A DNA stretch of 64,000 bases from Sciscionella marina DSM 45152 (GCF_000379465.1 NZ_KB905447.1:186001-250000), one strand, 5' to 3'. Counted from the stretch's first letter, positions 16,810-25,630 are shown. A program made the numbers and translations. Notes: a model not told the origin generated them from the letters alone.

Positions 16810-18162
16810 CTATAAGGATGCGGGCGGTGTGTTGCCCGCTGCTCGAATGGCCTTGCGGACGTTCACCGGTATCAGCAGAACGAGCCCGAGGACGAAGAAG
16901 AAGATCAGCGAGAAGATGGCGACACGGTAGCTGCCCGTGTTCTGCAGCGCCAGTCCGAACAGCAGGGGACCGAGCGCGCTCGAGCCGGAGCTGGAGATCT
17001 CGTAGAGGCTGAAGTACTTGGCTTCGCTTCCGACGGGGATCATCGAGGCGTACAGCGAACGGGACAGCGCCTGCGAACCGGCCATGACCACGGACAACGC
17101 GATCGCCAGTGCGAAGAACTGGGCAGGGCTGTGCGCCTGCATGAAGTAGGCGGCGACCACGACACCGATCCAGACGATCAGGCTGTAGCAGACCACCCGC
17201 TTGGCGCCGAACCGTTCCGCGAGCTTGCCGAGCAGCAGCGCACCGCCGAATGCGGCGAACTGCACGATCAGGATCGCGGTGAGCAGGGTCGTCTCGCCCA
17301 GTTTCAGCTCCTGTTGACCGAAATCGGCGGCCATCGTAGTCACCGTGGTGATGCCGTCGTAGTAGATGAGGTAGGCGACCAGGAACAACAGGGTGATGGG
17401 GAAGGCCTTGAGTCCCTTGATCGCGGTGCCGAGCTCACGGAACCCGGCGGTGACCACCGAACCGCTGATGTCCCGCCTGTGCATCCTCGGCAGCCCACGC
17501 AGCGCGCGTACCGGGATGAGCGCGAACGCCGCCCACCACAGCCCGGCCAGGCAGAGCGCGAGCCTGGCCAGCAGCCCCGAGTCCGTGATCACGAAGGAGC
17601 CGACGAAGCTGGCCGCGAGCACGATGCCGCCGCCGAGGAAGGCATAGGCCCAGCCGACCGAGGACACCTTGTCCCGTTCATCGGCGGCCGCGAGGTCGGG
17701 AAGGATCGAGTTGAACACGACCTTCCCGCAGGTGTAGGTCACATAGGCGAACACGAGCAGCCCGGTACCCAGCTGCCAGTCGCTCGGCCCGACGAACACC
17801 ATGGCGGTGGTGCCGAGCGCGCCCGCGAAGCCGAAACCCAGCAGCAGCTCACGCTTGCGGCCGCTACGGTCGGCGATGGCGCCCACCACGGGCATGACGA
17901 ACACCAGCAGGATCGCGCAGAACGAGACCGTGTAGGCGAACAGCGAACTGGGGGCGATCGGGATGCCGAGTACGTGCAACCTGCCCTGGTCACCGACCGC
18001 CGCGCGCGCCGTCGCGGGCAGATAGCGGCTCATGAACACCGAGATCACCGAGACCTCGAAGGTGTGGCTGGCCCAGCCGTAGGCGTACCACCCGAACCGC
18101 TGCCTGCGCAGTTGAGCGCCGGTGCGCCCGTCGAGCGCGGCCGTGCCGGCGTCCTGTGTCAT
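16810..18162 (-). CDS. UMF1/Atg22-like MFS permease
   Basis: 450 aa with about 12 membrane segments. The N-terminal FGWYAYGWASHTFEVSVISVF is the UMF1-family signature, and IADRSGRKRELLLGF is the MFS loop. Relatives include the yeast vacuolar amino-acid effluxer Atg22, but the bacterial substrate is unknown. ATG at 18162 is chosen because upstream frame sequence is non-conserved and Arg-rich. Confidence 0.88.
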   Translation of the reverse strand: MTQDAGTAALDGRTGAQLRRQRFGWYAYGWASHTFEVSVISVFMSRYLPATARAAVGDQGRLHVLGIPIAPSSLFAYTVSFCAILLVFVMPVVGAIADRSGRKRELLLGFGFAGALGTTAMVFVGPSDWQLGTGLLVFAYVTYTCGKVVFNSILPDLAAADERDKVSSVGWAYAFLGGGIVLAASFVGSFVITDSGLLARLALCLAGLWWAAFALIPVRALRGLPRMHRRDISGSVVTAGFRELGTAIKGLKAFPITLLFLVAYLIYYDGITTVTTMAADFGQQELKLGETTLLTAILIVQFAAFGGALLLGKLAERFGAKRVVCYSLIVWIGVVVAAYFMQAHSPAQFFALAIALSVVMAGSQALSRSLYASMIPVGSEAKYFSLYEISSSGSSALGPLLFGLALQNTGSYRVAIFSLIFFFVLGLVLLIPVNVRKAIRAAGNTPPASL

Positions 18163-18421
18163 GTGTCGACTCTCCCTCGTGCCTCGCGGCACCCTACTGG
18201 CAACGAGCGGGACCGGGTGACCGATCGGAAAACTTTCGTCCGTGCCGGTCCGCGCGGCCATATTGTGTCCCGATATCTCGTCCGCCCAGCTCCGCCCGGC
18301 GAATAACAGGGGTGTCATTTTCAAGGTGTGTCGCTGCCACGTGTGGTGCAGGATATGTGTGAGAATGGCGTGTCGTCTGTGACTCTTGTGGTTTATGGTG
18401 CGGTTACCTAGTGTGTTTCGC

Positions 18422-19495
18422 ATGAACAGACCTCGCACACATCGGCTCACGCGCGTACTGGCGCGGATCGTCGCGGTCACCGCGGCCACGGCGGCCCTCG
18501 GAATCACCGCAGCGGACCTCGCCGGCGCCGACCCCTCCGCGGCCACGTGGTCGAAGCTCCGGCACTGCGAGTCCAGCGGCAATTACCAGACGGTCTCGAG
18601 TACCGGCAAATACCGCGGTGCCTACCAGTTCGACCAGCCGACCTGGGAGAGCGTCGGCGGAGCCGGGCGGCCGAACGCCGCGAGCCGCAGCGAGCAGGAT
18701 TACCGCGCGCTCTACCTGTACCGGATGCGCGGCTGGCAGCCCTGGGAGTGCGCGGACAGCAGGCACCTCGGACTGCGCAACGACTCGGACGGCCGCAGCA
18801 AGGTCGCGCCGAGCAGGGGAGAGTCGGCCTACATCGGCGGCGGTGGTTCCTCGGGCGGTTCGGGCGGTTCGGGTTCCGGCGGGTCTGGCGGTTCCGGTGG
18901 ATCGAGCGGGGGCAGTGGCGGCTCCTCCGGTGGCTCCGGCGGCACGGGCGGTTCCGGCGGTTCGGATGCTCCTGCGGGCACCACTCCGGAGGGCCTGCCG
19001 AAGTGGGACGGCAAGACCTACTTCAAGGGCGACTGCGCACCGGCCATCAAGACTTTCCAGGACCAGCTGAACAAGGCGGGTTCGACCTACAAGTTCAAGG
19101 CGACCGGCTGCTACCAGGAGCGCACCTTCGACGCGGTGGTCAAGCTGCAGAAGGACAACGGCATCAATCCGTCCGGCAGGCTCGGTTCCGCGACCTGGTA
19201 CGCGGCGTGGAACGGCAAGGGCTTCAGCGGTCAGAACCTTTACACGGTGCCTGCGAAGGCAGGCAAGTGGGACGGCAAGGTGTACTTCAAGGGCGACTGC
19301 TCAGCCTCGCTGCGCACCATCCAGCTGCGGCTCAACAAGATCGGCGCCGAACCCACGTTCAAGGGCACGAGCTGCTACGACGAGAACACCTTCGCGGCGA
19401 TCGTGAAGCTGCAGAAGGCCAATGGCATCAACCCGTCCGGCAGGCTCGGCCCGAAGACCTGGGAGGCCGCCTGGAACGGGAAGAGCCTGACCTAA
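18422..19495 (+). CDS. Secreted Rpf-like transglycosylase with duplicated C-terminal domain
   Basis: 357 aa. The signal peptide (RVLARIVAVTAATAALGIT, cut near ADLAGA) is followed by an Rpf domain at about 40-115, with catalytic Glu in LRHCESSGNY and the motif YRGAYQFDQPTWESVGG. Next come a Gly/Ser-only linker of about 45 residues and two tandem ~75-aa repeats, each KWDGK-YFKGDC ... INPSGRLG-TW-AAWNGK. The repeats resemble peptidoglycan-binding modules with a disulfide each. It should cleave peptidoglycan and help resuscitation or growth. ATG at 18422 precedes the signal peptide. The 259-bp upstream gap is AT-richer; I did not recognise a c-di-AMP riboswitch there. Confidence 0.9.
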   Translation: MNRPRTHRLTRVLARIVAVTAATAALGITAADLAGADPSAATWSKLRHCESSGNYQTVSSTGKYRGAYQFDQPTWESVGGAGRPNAASRSEQDYRALYLYRMRGWQPWECADSRHLGLRNDSDGRSKVAPSRGESAYIGGGGSSGGSGGSGSGGSGGSGGSSGGSGGSSGGSGGTGGSGGSDAPAGTTPEGLPKWDGKTYFKGDCAPAIKTFQDQLNKAGSTYKFKATGCYQERTFDAVVKLQKDNGINPSGRLGSATWYAAWNGKGFSGQNLYTVPAKAGKWDGKVYFKGDCSASLRTIQLRLNKIGAEPTFKGTSCYDENTFAAIVKLQKANGINPSGRLGPKTWEAAWNGKSLT

Positions 19496-19509
19496 ACGCG
19501 GCGCGCCCG

Positions 19510-19547
19510 AATGTGACACTGTTTCGGCGAGGTCTCAGTGCCACATT
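19510..19547. terminator. Hairpin between rpf-like gene and GDPD gene
   Basis: AATGTGACACTG ... CAGTGCCACATT, 11 of 12 pairs, 14-base loop. It overlaps the last codons of the convergent GDPD gene and may serve both. Confidence 0.6.
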
Positions 19548-20302
19548 CCGCGTTCCCGCAACACCGTGCGCAGTACGTCCGGCGCGTCCGTGACGAGTCC
19601 GTCCACCCCGAGGTCGAGCAGTTCGGTCATCTCGGGTTTCCCGTCGATGGTCCACACGTGCACCTCGATGCCCCGACGCCGCGCGGTACGCAGCAGCTGC
19701 TTCGTCACCAGGCGCAGCAGCCCCCGGTGCGGTGGGATCTGGGCCGCGGCCCCGGCGAGTGTTCCGCCGAACGGATTCCCGGGCAGCCAGGAGTTCACCA
19801 GCAGCGAGAACACCGCACGCGGGCCCATCGAGGTGAGCAGCTTCTCCCCACCAGACCCGCGTAGCCTGCGCAGCCGCTCATCGGAGAACGAGGCGAGGCA
19901 GACCCGGTCATAGGCCTTGGTCGCGCGCAGTACCTCCAGCACCGGCTCCACCGCTGCGTCCGCCTTCACGTCGATGTTGAAGAAGGTGTCCGGCAGCTCC
20001 TCGAGCAGCGCGGTCAGGGTGCACACCGGTTCGCGTCCGGCGATCTTCGCCCGGGACACCGCACTGAACGGCAGCTCGGCGATCGCCCCCGCCGAATCGG
20101 TCGTGCGATCCAGGCGTTCGTCGTGCGCCACCACGACGACCCCGTCCGAGGTGGCGTGCACATCGGTTTCCACGTACCGGTAGCCCTCGGTCACCGCGGC
20201 ACGGAAAGCCGAGAACGAGTTCTCCATACCTTCGGTCGCGCCGATGTGCCAGCCGCGGTGCGCGAACGCACGCGGATGCGGTCCGCGCAGGAAGGGGTGC
20301 AT
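19535..20302 (-). CDS. Glycerophosphodiester phosphodiesterase
   Basis: 255 aa GDPD TIM barrel. Motifs AFAHRGW, ENSFSAF, YVETDVHATSDGVVVVAHDE and later NIDVKAD contain the His pair and Glu/Asp metal ligands. It hydrolyses glycerophosphodiesters to glycerol-3-phosphate and an alcohol. ATG at 20302 has GGAGGAG nine bases upstream; the ATG three codons earlier abuts that site and is less likely. No signal peptide, so cytoplasmic. Confidence 0.92.
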   Translation of the reverse strand: MHPFLRGPHPRAFAHRGWHIGATEGMENSFSAFRAAVTEGYRYVETDVHATSDGVVVVAHDERLDRTTDSAGAIAELPFSAVSRAKIAGREPVCTLTALLEELPDTFFNIDVKADAAVEPVLEVLRATKAYDRVCLASFSDERLRRLRGSGGEKLLTSMGPRAVFSLLVNSWLPGNPFGGTLAGAAAQIPPHRGLLRLVTKQLLRTARRRGIEVHVWTIDGKPEMTELLDLGVDGLVTDAPDVLRTVLRERGMWH

Positions 20303-20378
20303 CGTGATCATCTCCTCCAGTCTGTCTGCCCGGCGTGGCACGGCGGCGACGAGAAGGTTGCACACTAGTCTCGGCGAC

Positions 20379-20735
20379 GTGTCCAGTACCGAACCGATAG
20401 CCCGGCGCACGCGTCGCGGACCGCGGCACTGCGGCTGGTGCGGCCGGAACCTCCCGGAAGCCGAACGGGGCGGCCGCCCGCGCAGGTACTGCGGACAGGC
20501 CTGCCGGCAACGTGCCTACGAACGGCGCACCGCCGCGGAGCGGACCGGGATCCCCGATGACGCCGTCGTACTGTCCTCGGCGGAACTCGGCGATCTCCAG
20601 GACCGGTTGTTCCAGCTACGTTGCGCTGCCGAGGATGTGCACACCGCCGCTGCCGAGGGAGCCGAGCTCGCGGAACTGCGCGACCTCGCGGAGCGCCTGG
20701 TCACAACGGTACGCGAGCTCGAGTATCTGCGGTGA
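20379..20735 (+). CDS. Small putative zinc-ribbon protein (CxxC ... CxxxCRQRAY)
   Basis: 118 aa from GTG at 20379. The N-terminal 50 residues are basic and carry HCGWCGRNLP and RRYCGQACRQRAYERR, a four-cysteine arrangement likely to bind zinc, seen in small actinobacterial proteins of unknown role. The C-terminal half is helical and acidic (LQDRLFQLRCAAEDVHTA), possibly coiled coil. It may bind nucleic acid. Divergent from GDPD with 76 bp between. Confidence 0.75.
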   Translation: MSSTEPIARRTRRGPRHCGWCGRNLPEAERGGRPRRYCGQACRQRAYERRTAAERTGIPDDAVVLSSAELGDLQDRLFQLRCAAEDVHTAAAEGAELAELRDLAERLVTTVRELEYLR

Positions 20736-20959
20736 GCCTCGTGCGGCACCGGTACTGTGAGTCCACAGTGGACGGTGGCCTCGCGGATTGGGCCGGATGT
20801 TCGCCGAGTTTGCGCATGCTCCGATCCTCGGCGCCCGGAGCGGCTCGCACCATCCGGTAACACCCCGAGTTTCCGGTGGGGCTGGCTCCAGCATGGAAAA
20901 CCGTTATCCTGCGCGGGGCCCAGCCTGCATGAGGAGTAGGCGCTCGATGAGGAGAGTCG
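20736..20959. promoter_or_regulatory. Leader region of the MBL-fold gene
   Basis: 224 bp with no convincing gene. A TTATCC -10-like element sits near 20902, and a GAGGAGAG ribosome-binding site is just before the ATG at 20960. Confidence 0.3.
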
Positions 20960-21583
20960 ATGACTGTACGGATTGATCACGTGGTGACCTCGGGGACGTT
21001 CTCGCTCGACGGCGGAACCTGGGAAGTCGACAACAACGTCTGGATTCTGGGGGACGACACCGAGGCGATCGTCATCGACGCGGCACACGATGTGGAGGCG
21101 ATCGTCCGCACAGTCGGCGAGCGGACACTGACCGCGATCGTGTGCACCCACGCGCACAACGACCACATCGACGCCGCACCGGAACTCGCGATGCGCACCG
21201 GCGCACCGATCCTGTTGCACCCGAAGGATTGGTTCCTGTGGAAGCAGACCCACGGCGATCGCGCACCGGACGACGAACTCGGCGACCGGGTCAGTGTCGC
21301 CGGTACCGAACTGAGCGTCCTGCACACCCCGGGGCACTCGCCGGGTTCCTGCTGTCTCTACTCGGCCGAGCTCGGCACCGTGTTCTCCGGAGACACGTTG
21401 TTCTCCGGTGGCCCGGGGGCGACCGGGCGCTCGTTCTCCGATTTCCCGACGATCATCGAGTCGATCCGCGAGCACCTGTTCACCCTGCCGCCGGAAACCG
21501 CGGTGCGGACCGGGCACGGGGACGGCACGACCATCGGTGCCGAGTCGCCACAGTTGGCGGAGTGGATCGAACGCGGCCACTGA
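20960..21583 (+). CDS. MBL-fold metallohydrolase (glyoxalase II-like)
   Basis: 207 aa metallo-beta-lactamase fold. Zinc ligands: CTHAHNDHID (HxHxDH), HTPGHSPGS, FSGDTLF and the last His in RTGHGDGTT. This short class is often found next to S-(hydroxymethyl)mycothiol dehydrogenase and may hydrolyse a mycothiol thioester; no dehydrogenase is adjacent here, so that role is only a family-based suggestion. Confidence 0.9.
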   Translation: MTVRIDHVVTSGTFSLDGGTWEVDNNVWILGDDTEAIVIDAAHDVEAIVRTVGERTLTAIVCTHAHNDHIDAAPELAMRTGAPILLHPKDWFLWKQTHGDRAPDDELGDRVSVAGTELSVLHTPGHSPGSCCLYSAELGTVFSGDTLFSGGPGATGRSFSDFPTIIESIREHLFTLPPETAVRTGHGDGTTIGAESPQLAEWIERGH

Positions 21584-21598
21584 TCCGGCCCTCCGGGA

Positions 21599-21639
21599 AC
21601 CCACCCTGCTTTCGTCACAGTGACGCAACCAGGGTGGGT
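21599..21639. terminator. Hairpin after MBL-fold gene
   Basis: ACCCACCCTG pairs with CAGGGTGGGT, and the loop itself can form CGTCAC/GTGACG. It lies 15 bp after the stop. Confidence 0.75.
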
Positions 21640-21914
21640 GCGACTGCGCCGAGAGAGCGGTCCTGGCAAGCCGTCCGGGGTGCGGAAGCCGAGACTTCGG
21701 CGGTGATAACGGAGGTCCGGGCGTGCGGTGGACACCGTGGTGATGGTGCGCGCAGTGCTCGGCTCGCAGCCCGGCGAGACGAGCGAATGGCCAGGTCAGT
21801 GCTGTCCGGGAGACGATGCCGAACGGCGTCCGAGCGCTCTTCCTCAACTCCTATAGTGTGCCGATAAGCTACATTATGTCAAGTAATCTCGATGAGCCCT
21901 TCTACCCGACAGCA
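21640..21914. other. Gap without confident gene; contains a TGTCAAGTA box
   Basis: I see no supported gene here. AT-rich sequence at 21850-21890 holds TGTCAAGTA (21877-21885), the same 9-mer as in the operator at 51902-51910. Read leftward it gives a TTGACA-like -35 with CACTAT 18 bases on. Confidence 0.35.
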
Positions 21915-22082
21915 CTAGACACCAGGTCCCTCGAGCAGGCCGATCTCGGAAGGAGTCCAGCCGGTCATCTCCCCGATGGCGAGACCTTCCTCGGACACGC
22001 CCTGCAGGTATCCGGTCGGTGGCGGGCATCCCGTGCCACGCCAGTCCCGCGGTTCCGCACGCCCCGGACGCCGCACCGGCAT
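21915..22082 (-). pseudogene. 55-codon fragment, possible C-terminus of a lost enzyme
   Basis: An ATG-to-TAG frame whose second half reads like a true protein end (GYLQGVSEEGLAIGEM then TGWTPSEIGLLEGPGV). It faintly recalls the C-terminal segment of CaiB/BaiF CoA-transferases, where an EIAALRAAGV-like end is typical. No ribosome-binding site and no N-terminal domain. I treat it as a remnant. Confidence 0.3.
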
Positions 22083-22132
22083 CATTCAGTGGTCCGGCTC
22101 GCGGAGCCGAAATTCATGGCACAGTCGGCACC

Positions 22133-23053
22133 GTGTCGTCGCACGATCTGCCGGAGTGGTTGCCGGCCTGGTGTCTGGACCAGTTCGGTAGTCCGCCCGC
22201 TGACGTGCTGTTCCACCGGCGATCGATGTCCGCCGTGTTCGGTCTCCAGCTGGCCGATGGGACCGATATCGTGATCAAGGCCCGTGCCGGGGACGGCCGG
22301 GCGGCCTCGTGTGTGGCGGCACAGCAGTGGCTGGCGGAGAACGGTTTTCCCTGCGCGTGTCCCCGCACACCGGTCAGCCGGGTCGGTCCGCTTGCCGTGC
22401 ACGTGGAGGAATTCCGGGCCGAGGGCGAGGTGCTGCCCGGAGATACGCCGGAGGTGGCGGTGCGTTGTGCCGAGGTGCTCGCGCGGCTGATGGCCGGACT
22501 GGCGGACCTCGCCGTGGCTCCACCGCTGCCGAACCCGCGCTGGGTGCGGTGGGATCACGCGGACTCCGGCTTGTGGCCCGCGATCGCGTCACTCGACGCG
22601 AAGGATCAGGAACTCGTCCCGGGATACCTCACGGACATCGCCGGACGGGCCCGCCGCCGCCTGCTGTCCGCCGGACTCCCCTGCGTGCTCGGCCACGCCG
22701 ACTTCGAGGCGCACAATCTCCGCTGGCTGGACGACCGGATATGGGTGGTACACGACTGGGACAGCCTGGCGTGGCAACCGGAGGCCGCTCTCGTGGGCGC
22801 CGCGAGCACGGTGTTCCCGAAGCTGGGACCGGCAAGGCTGGCGCCGATCGAGAGTACCGAGGCCTTCCTCGCCGCCTATCAGGACGCGCGCGGCCGGTGG
22901 TTCACCGCAGCCGAGCAAGAGGTCGCCTGGGCGGCCGGTCTGTGGCCGGTGGCACACGATATCCGGTGGGAAGCGCTCCACGGTTACACCGCGGTGTCCG
23001 GCGAGGCGTTCCCGGTACAGGCGGCCGAACGCCTCCACCGGGCGAACGCCTGA
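22133..23053 (+). CDS. APH-family phosphotransferase
   Basis: 306 aa from GTG at 22133. The N-lobe Lys is in TDIVIKARAG, the catalytic loop is LGHADFEAHNLRW and the metal-binding motif WVVHDWDSLAW. These aminoglycoside-phosphotransferase-fold proteins phosphorylate small molecules; most chromosomal copies are not resistance genes. The start is set by the beginning of family-like sequence; upstream in-frame codons are low-complexity. Convergent with the PrmC-like gene, 4 bp apart. Confidence 0.8.
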   Translation: MSSHDLPEWLPAWCLDQFGSPPADVLFHRRSMSAVFGLQLADGTDIVIKARAGDGRAASCVAAQQWLAENGFPCACPRTPVSRVGPLAVHVEEFRAEGEVLPGDTPEVAVRCAEVLARLMAGLADLAVAPPLPNPRWVRWDHADSGLWPAIASLDAKDQELVPGYLTDIAGRARRRLLSAGLPCVLGHADFEAHNLRWLDDRIWVVHDWDSLAWQPEAALVGAASTVFPKLGPARLAPIESTEAFLAAYQDARGRWFTAAEQEVAWAAGLWPVAHDIRWEALHGYTAVSGEAFPVQAAERLHRANA

Positions 23054-23057
23054 CGGT

Positions 23058-23807
23058 TCACCGGCGTTCGCCGGTGACCACGGTCGCGGCTCGTTCCTCA
23101 TCGTGCAGGACGACCGGCTCGAGCCCGTTCGCGGAGAAGGAATCGGCGAGCGCGGCGGACTGGCGCGTGCTCGTCTCGATCAGCAGCGAACCGCCCGGGG
23201 CGAGCCAGTGTCCTGCACGGGCGGCGATGCGGCGCGCGATGTCCAGCCCGTCAGGGCCGCCGTCGAGTGCCCGGTGCGGTTCGTGATCACGCGCTTCGGG
23301 TGGCATGAAGGCGATCTCCGCGCTCGGCACGTAGGGCGCGTTGGCGACCAGCACCCCGACTCGCCCGGCCAGTTCGCCGGGCAGCGGCTCGTCGAGGTCG
23401 CCCTGGTGGACCTGCGCGCAGTTGTGCCGGGCGTACCGGACCGCTTCCGGATCGAGTTCGGCGGCGTGCACCCGCGCCCCGGGCACGGCGTCGTGTACCG
23501 CGGCGGCGACCGCCGCGCAGCCACAGCACAGCTCGACCACGACGGCGCCCGGCCGGGTGCGCTCGATCGCTTGCAGGGCAAGGAATTCGGTGCGTTTCCT
23601 GGGCACGAACACGCCGGGCCCGACAGCGAGGCGCATGTCGAGGAACTCCACCCAGCCGAGCAGCTGCTCCAGCGGCAGTCCCTCGATCCGCCGCGCCACG
23701 AGCGATTCGAGTTCCCCCGGCGATCCGGCTGCCTCGAAAAGCAGCTGCGCCTCCTGTTCGGCGAACACACAGCCCGCCGCGCGCAACCGGTCGACGATCG
23801 CGGTCAT
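23058..23807 (-). CDS. PrmC-related putative protein-glutamine methyltransferase
   Basis: 249 aa class I methyltransferase. The SAM motif VVELCCGCAAVAAAV has cysteines replacing the usual glycines. The substrate motif is VANAPYVP, a variant of the NPPY motif of PrmC/HemK. The N-terminal helical domain matches PrmC relatives. The actinobacterial PrmC-rel subfamily has NAPY rather than NPPY, and its target is unproven. It overlaps the upstream P-loop kinase gene by 4 bp. Confidence 0.85.
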   Translation of the reverse strand: MTAIVDRLRAAGCVFAEQEAQLLFEAAGSPGELESLVARRIEGLPLEQLLGWVEFLDMRLAVGPGVFVPRKRTEFLALQAIERTRPGAVVVELCCGCAAVAAAVHDAVPGARVHAAELDPEAVRYARHNCAQVHQGDLDEPLPGELAGRVGVLVANAPYVPSAEIAFMPPEARDHEPHRALDGGPDGLDIARRIAARAGHWLAPGGSLLIETSTRQSAALADSFSANGLEPVVLHDEERAATVVTGERR

Positions 23808-24355
23808 TCCGCTCCGCCACTCCCCTCGTCCAGCAGCGCGAGCAGGGCACGGTAGGTGTCCTCGAGGGGGTTCTGCGCGTCGAGTGCGTGCGCGGTGGGC
23901 CGGTCCAGTCTGGTGAGCCGGTCGTGCATCGTGGAGAGCTCTATCGCTCCCCCGTACGCGGCGACAACGGCGCGCAGATGTTCGTGCAGCGGATTCCCTG
24001 TCCGACCGCCGAATCGCTGCAGGGCGGTCTCCTTCGGGCAGTGCAGCACGATCTCCACGAAGGCGGCGCCGGACTCCCGCGCGGCCGCGGCGAACTTGGC
24101 GATCTCGCTTTCCCTGCCGAGGTACTGCGGGAGTAGCACGTCGAATCCGGCACGCAGATGGGTGCCCGCCATGGCGAGCGCCAGCGGCCGCACCAGTTCA
24201 CCGGTCCGGCCGAAGTGCTCCTGCCAACCGCCGATCAGCGGGCGCAGCTGGTCGGTGTCGAGATCGAGCACGCCGGGATGTTGCTCGGCATAACGGGCTG
24301 CGAGGGTGGATTTCCCGGCTCCCGGTGGTCCGTTGAGGTGGATCAGGCGCGGCAT
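23804..24355 (-). CDS. P-loop (AAA_33-like) small kinase
   Basis: 183 aa. Walker A is LNGPPGAGKSTLA at residues 7-19. A DLDTDQLRPLIGGW motif and a VEIVLHCPKE strand resemble small nucleoside/chloramphenicol-phosphotransferase-like kinases. Substrate unknown. ATG at 24355 is only 19 bp from the divergent DUF1992 gene. Operon with the PrmC-like gene. Confidence 0.85.
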   Translation of the reverse strand: MPRLIHLNGPPGAGKSTLAARYAEQHPGVLDLDTDQLRPLIGGWQEHFGRTGELVRPLALAMAGTHLRAGFDVLLPQYLGRESEIAKFAAAARESGAAFVEIVLHCPKETALQRFGGRTGNPLHEHLRAVVAAYGGAIELSTMHDRLTRLDRPTAHALDAQNPLEDTYRALLALLDEGSGGAE

Positions 24356-24374
24356 ACGCTGGCAGCATAGCCGT

Positions 24375-24773
24375 ATGACCGAGAAGAAGCCGCGCGATAT
24401 GCCGTTCGAGTCCTGGGTGGACAAACAGGTCCGCGAGGCGAGCGAGCGCGGCCAGTTCGACGATCTGCCCGGGTACGGCAAGCCGCTGCCCGGCGCCGGT
24501 GAACGGTACGACGAGCTGTGGTGGGTCAAGGACAAGATCCGCCGGGAGAACATCACGCATCTGCCCGGGCCGTTCGCGATCCGGAAGGCGGCCGAGGACG
24601 CCCATCGCGCGGCACTCGAGGCGAAAACCGAGCGGGGTGCCCGGGAGATCGTCGAAACCATCAACGACCGCATCCGCGAGGAACTGCGCCGTCCCAACGA
24701 TGGGCCGCCGCTTGGGGTGCGCCCCTTCGACATCGACGCGGTACTGGCCGAATGGCGGCGGTCTCATGCCTGA
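24375..24773 (+). CDS. DUF1992 (DnaJ homologue subfamily C member 28-like) protein
   Basis: 132 aa. The conserved block SWVDKQVREASERGQFDDLPGYG then GKPLP defines DUF1992, followed by WWVKDKIRRENI. The domain occurs with J-domains in eukaryotes; the bacterial role is unknown. It overlaps the next gene by 8 bp. Confidence 0.88.
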   Translation: MTEKKPRDMPFESWVDKQVREASERGQFDDLPGYGKPLPGAGERYDELWWVKDKIRRENITHLPGPFAIRKAAEDAHRAALEAKTERGAREIVETINDRIREELRRPNDGPPLGVRPFDIDAVLAEWRRSHA

Positions 24774-25092
24774 CGCCACTCGGTTGCGGGCCCTCGCGCT
24801 CGGTCTCCCCGAGGTGTTCGAACGCGAGACCTGGGGCAAATCGGCTTTCCGGGTCGGTGCCAAGCTGTTCGCCACGCTCGCCGCGGACGAGCAGTGCGTG
24901 GTGCTGCGCGCGACGCACGAGGAGCAGGCCGCGGCGCTGGCGCTCGATCCGGGTACCTTCGCGGTGGCGCCCTATCAGGGGCAGCACGGCTGGATCCGGG
25001 TGCGGCTGGCCACGATCGCCGATGACCAGCTGGCCGAGCTGGTGACCGAGGCATGGCGGCAGGCCGCGCCGAAGCGCCTCGCGACCGGATGA
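24766..25092 (+). CDS. MmcQ/YjbR family DNA-binding-fold protein
   Basis: 108 aa. LALGLPEVFERETWGKSAFR and GWIRVRLATIADDQLAELV match the YjbR/MmcQ (CyaY-like) fold. Function is not established. It starts inside the DUF1992 gene, so the two are coupled. Convergent with ogt. Confidence 0.87.
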   Translation: MPDATRLRALALGLPEVFERETWGKSAFRVGAKLFATLAADEQCVVLRATHEEQAAALALDPGTFAVAPYQGQHGWIRVRLATIADDQLAELVTEAWRQAAPKRLATG

Positions 25093-25093
25093 G

Positions 25094-25630
25094 CTACAGC
25101 TCGAACAGCGCCGGTTCCAGTGCCCCTTCGATGGTCAGCATGCGGCGCTTGGTGTGCACGCCCCCGTTCGCGCTGAAGCCGTGCATCGAGCCGTCCGAGG
25201 CCAGCACCCGGTGGCAGGGCACGATGATCGTGACCGGGTTGTTCCCGAGTGCCCGCCCGACGGCCTGCGCGGCACCGGGTTCGCCGACACGGCCCGCGAT
25301 CTCTCCGTAGCTGACCGTCGTTCCGGGTACCACGGCCCGGGTCGCCCGGTACACGGCGACGGCGAACTCCGGCACTTCCGTGTAGTCGACCGGGATGTCG
25401 ACCAGGTCGTCCCGCTCCCCCTCCAGCAGCCGGGCCACCCGGTCCGTGGCGGTGCGCACCCAGTCCGGTGGCTGCGGTTCGTTCTCCTCCGCGCCCGTCA
25501 GCAGCAGGGTGCGTTCGGTGCTCGACTCCGGCAGCCGCAGCGAGCGCACTCCGGTGTCGGACCAGGTGATCGCGCACTGGCCGATCGCGGTCGGGAAAAG
25601 GTAGCCACGCATCACCGGTATCCGTTTCAT
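25094..25630 (-). CDS. ogt: Methylated-DNA-[protein]-cysteine S-methyltransferase
   Basis: 178 aa. The active-site VPCHRVLASDG holds the methyl-accepting cysteine, and VSYGEIAGRVGEPGAAQAVG is the DNA-binding HTH. It repairs O6-alkylguanine by a one-time transfer to itself. The first six residues are optional; ATG at 25612 is an alternative start. Confidence 0.93.
   Translation of the reverse strand: MKRIPVMRGYLFPTAIGQCAITWSDTGVRSLRLPESSTERTLLLTGAEENEPQPPDWVRTATDRVARLLEGERDDLVDIPVDYTEVPEFAVAVYRATRAVVPGTTVSYGEIAGRVGEPGAAQAVGRALGNNPVTIIVPCHRVLASDGSMHGFSANGGVHTKRRMLTIEGALEPALFEL

Noticed and set aside
18163-18421. c-di-AMP (ydaO) riboswitch expected before an rpf-type gene
   Set aside because: I could not find the conserved segments by eye. 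A covariance-model search would settle it.
18838-18975. Repetitive DNA that might be a CRISPR or satellite
   Set aside because: It is the in-frame Gly/Ser linker of the Rpf-like protein; repeats are short and irregular with no spacers.
20516-21847. 443-codon minus-strand frame over the MBL-fold gene
   Set aside because: Overlaps a complete zinc hydrolase on the other strand and has no domain of its own.
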